From NCBI GenBank assembly GCA_028699795.1, contig JAQVTZ010000106.1, forward strand, positions 1-6,380: DNA of 6,380 nucleotides, written 5' to 3'. This document shows, in pieces, positions 6,329-6,380 of this stretch; positions within the stretch are counted from its first letter, which is position 1; every line of letters starts with the position of its first letter. The stretch comes from Clostridia bacterium. Lineage in GTDB: Bacteria; Bacillota; Clostridia; Christensenellales; DTU072. Below the pieces are notes generated by a model that did not search any database, was not told the origin of the DNA, and saw only the letters and a program-made list of their open reading frames with translations. Made by a program: the position numbers and the translations under genes.

Positions 6329-6380
6329 TAGAAGAAAGGAAATTAGTAAAGAGTCTAAGTGAGAGATAAATTACAAATAG
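6329..6380. other. AT-rich non-coding right edge
   Basis: No open frame with a ribosome binding site, no hairpin with a U-tract and no RNA gene was seen upstream of the glyS promoter. The stretch is purine-rich on the plus strand. It may be the end of an intergenic region that continues outside the window. Confidence 0.5.

Overview
The window looks like an ordinary chromosomal segment of a low-to-moderate GC Gram-positive bacterium, most likely a member of the Bacillota (Clostridia-like). The basis is the AGGAG-type ribosome binding sites, SigA-like promoters with 17-bp spacers, tight overlapping genes, the standard genetic code, a single-chain glycyl-tRNA synthetase, and a redox chaperone of the Hsp33 type. 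The taxonomic call is an inference from style and gene content. No mobile element, CRISPR array, tRNA or rRNA was seen.

Layout: a divergent promoter region (about 10-210) separates a gene that leaves the window on the left (minus strand, only its first three codons present, with a perfect-consensus promoter) from a plus-strand operon of three overlapping genes. These are a six-pass membrane protein distantly resembling the YesL/DUF624 type (211-1266), the Hsp33 chaperone hslO (1263-2150) and a soluble helical, TPR-like protein (2125-3789). The operon ends in a strong hairpin at 3808-3841, which also works in the opposite direction. On the minus strand, reading toward it, a second operon starts at about 6293 with glycyl-tRNA synthetase (6267-4879). 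It continues 11 bases later with a PAP2-family membrane phosphatase (4867-3866).

How the genes may work together: the left operon couples a membrane protein, a redox-activated holdase and a repeat-rich scaffold-like protein by 4-nt and 26-nt overlaps, so the three are expected to be made together. No specific joint function can be read from the sequence. The right operon pairs translation (glycine charging) with lipid-phosphate or undecaprenyl-pyrophosphate turnover, which may only reflect shared transcription. The glycyl-tRNA synthetase has a very short predicted leader, with no room for a T-box.

I see no convincing new system. The points most worth a second look are the uncharacterised partners of Hsp33, the palindrome in the divergent promoter region, and the non-canonical first PAP2 motif.
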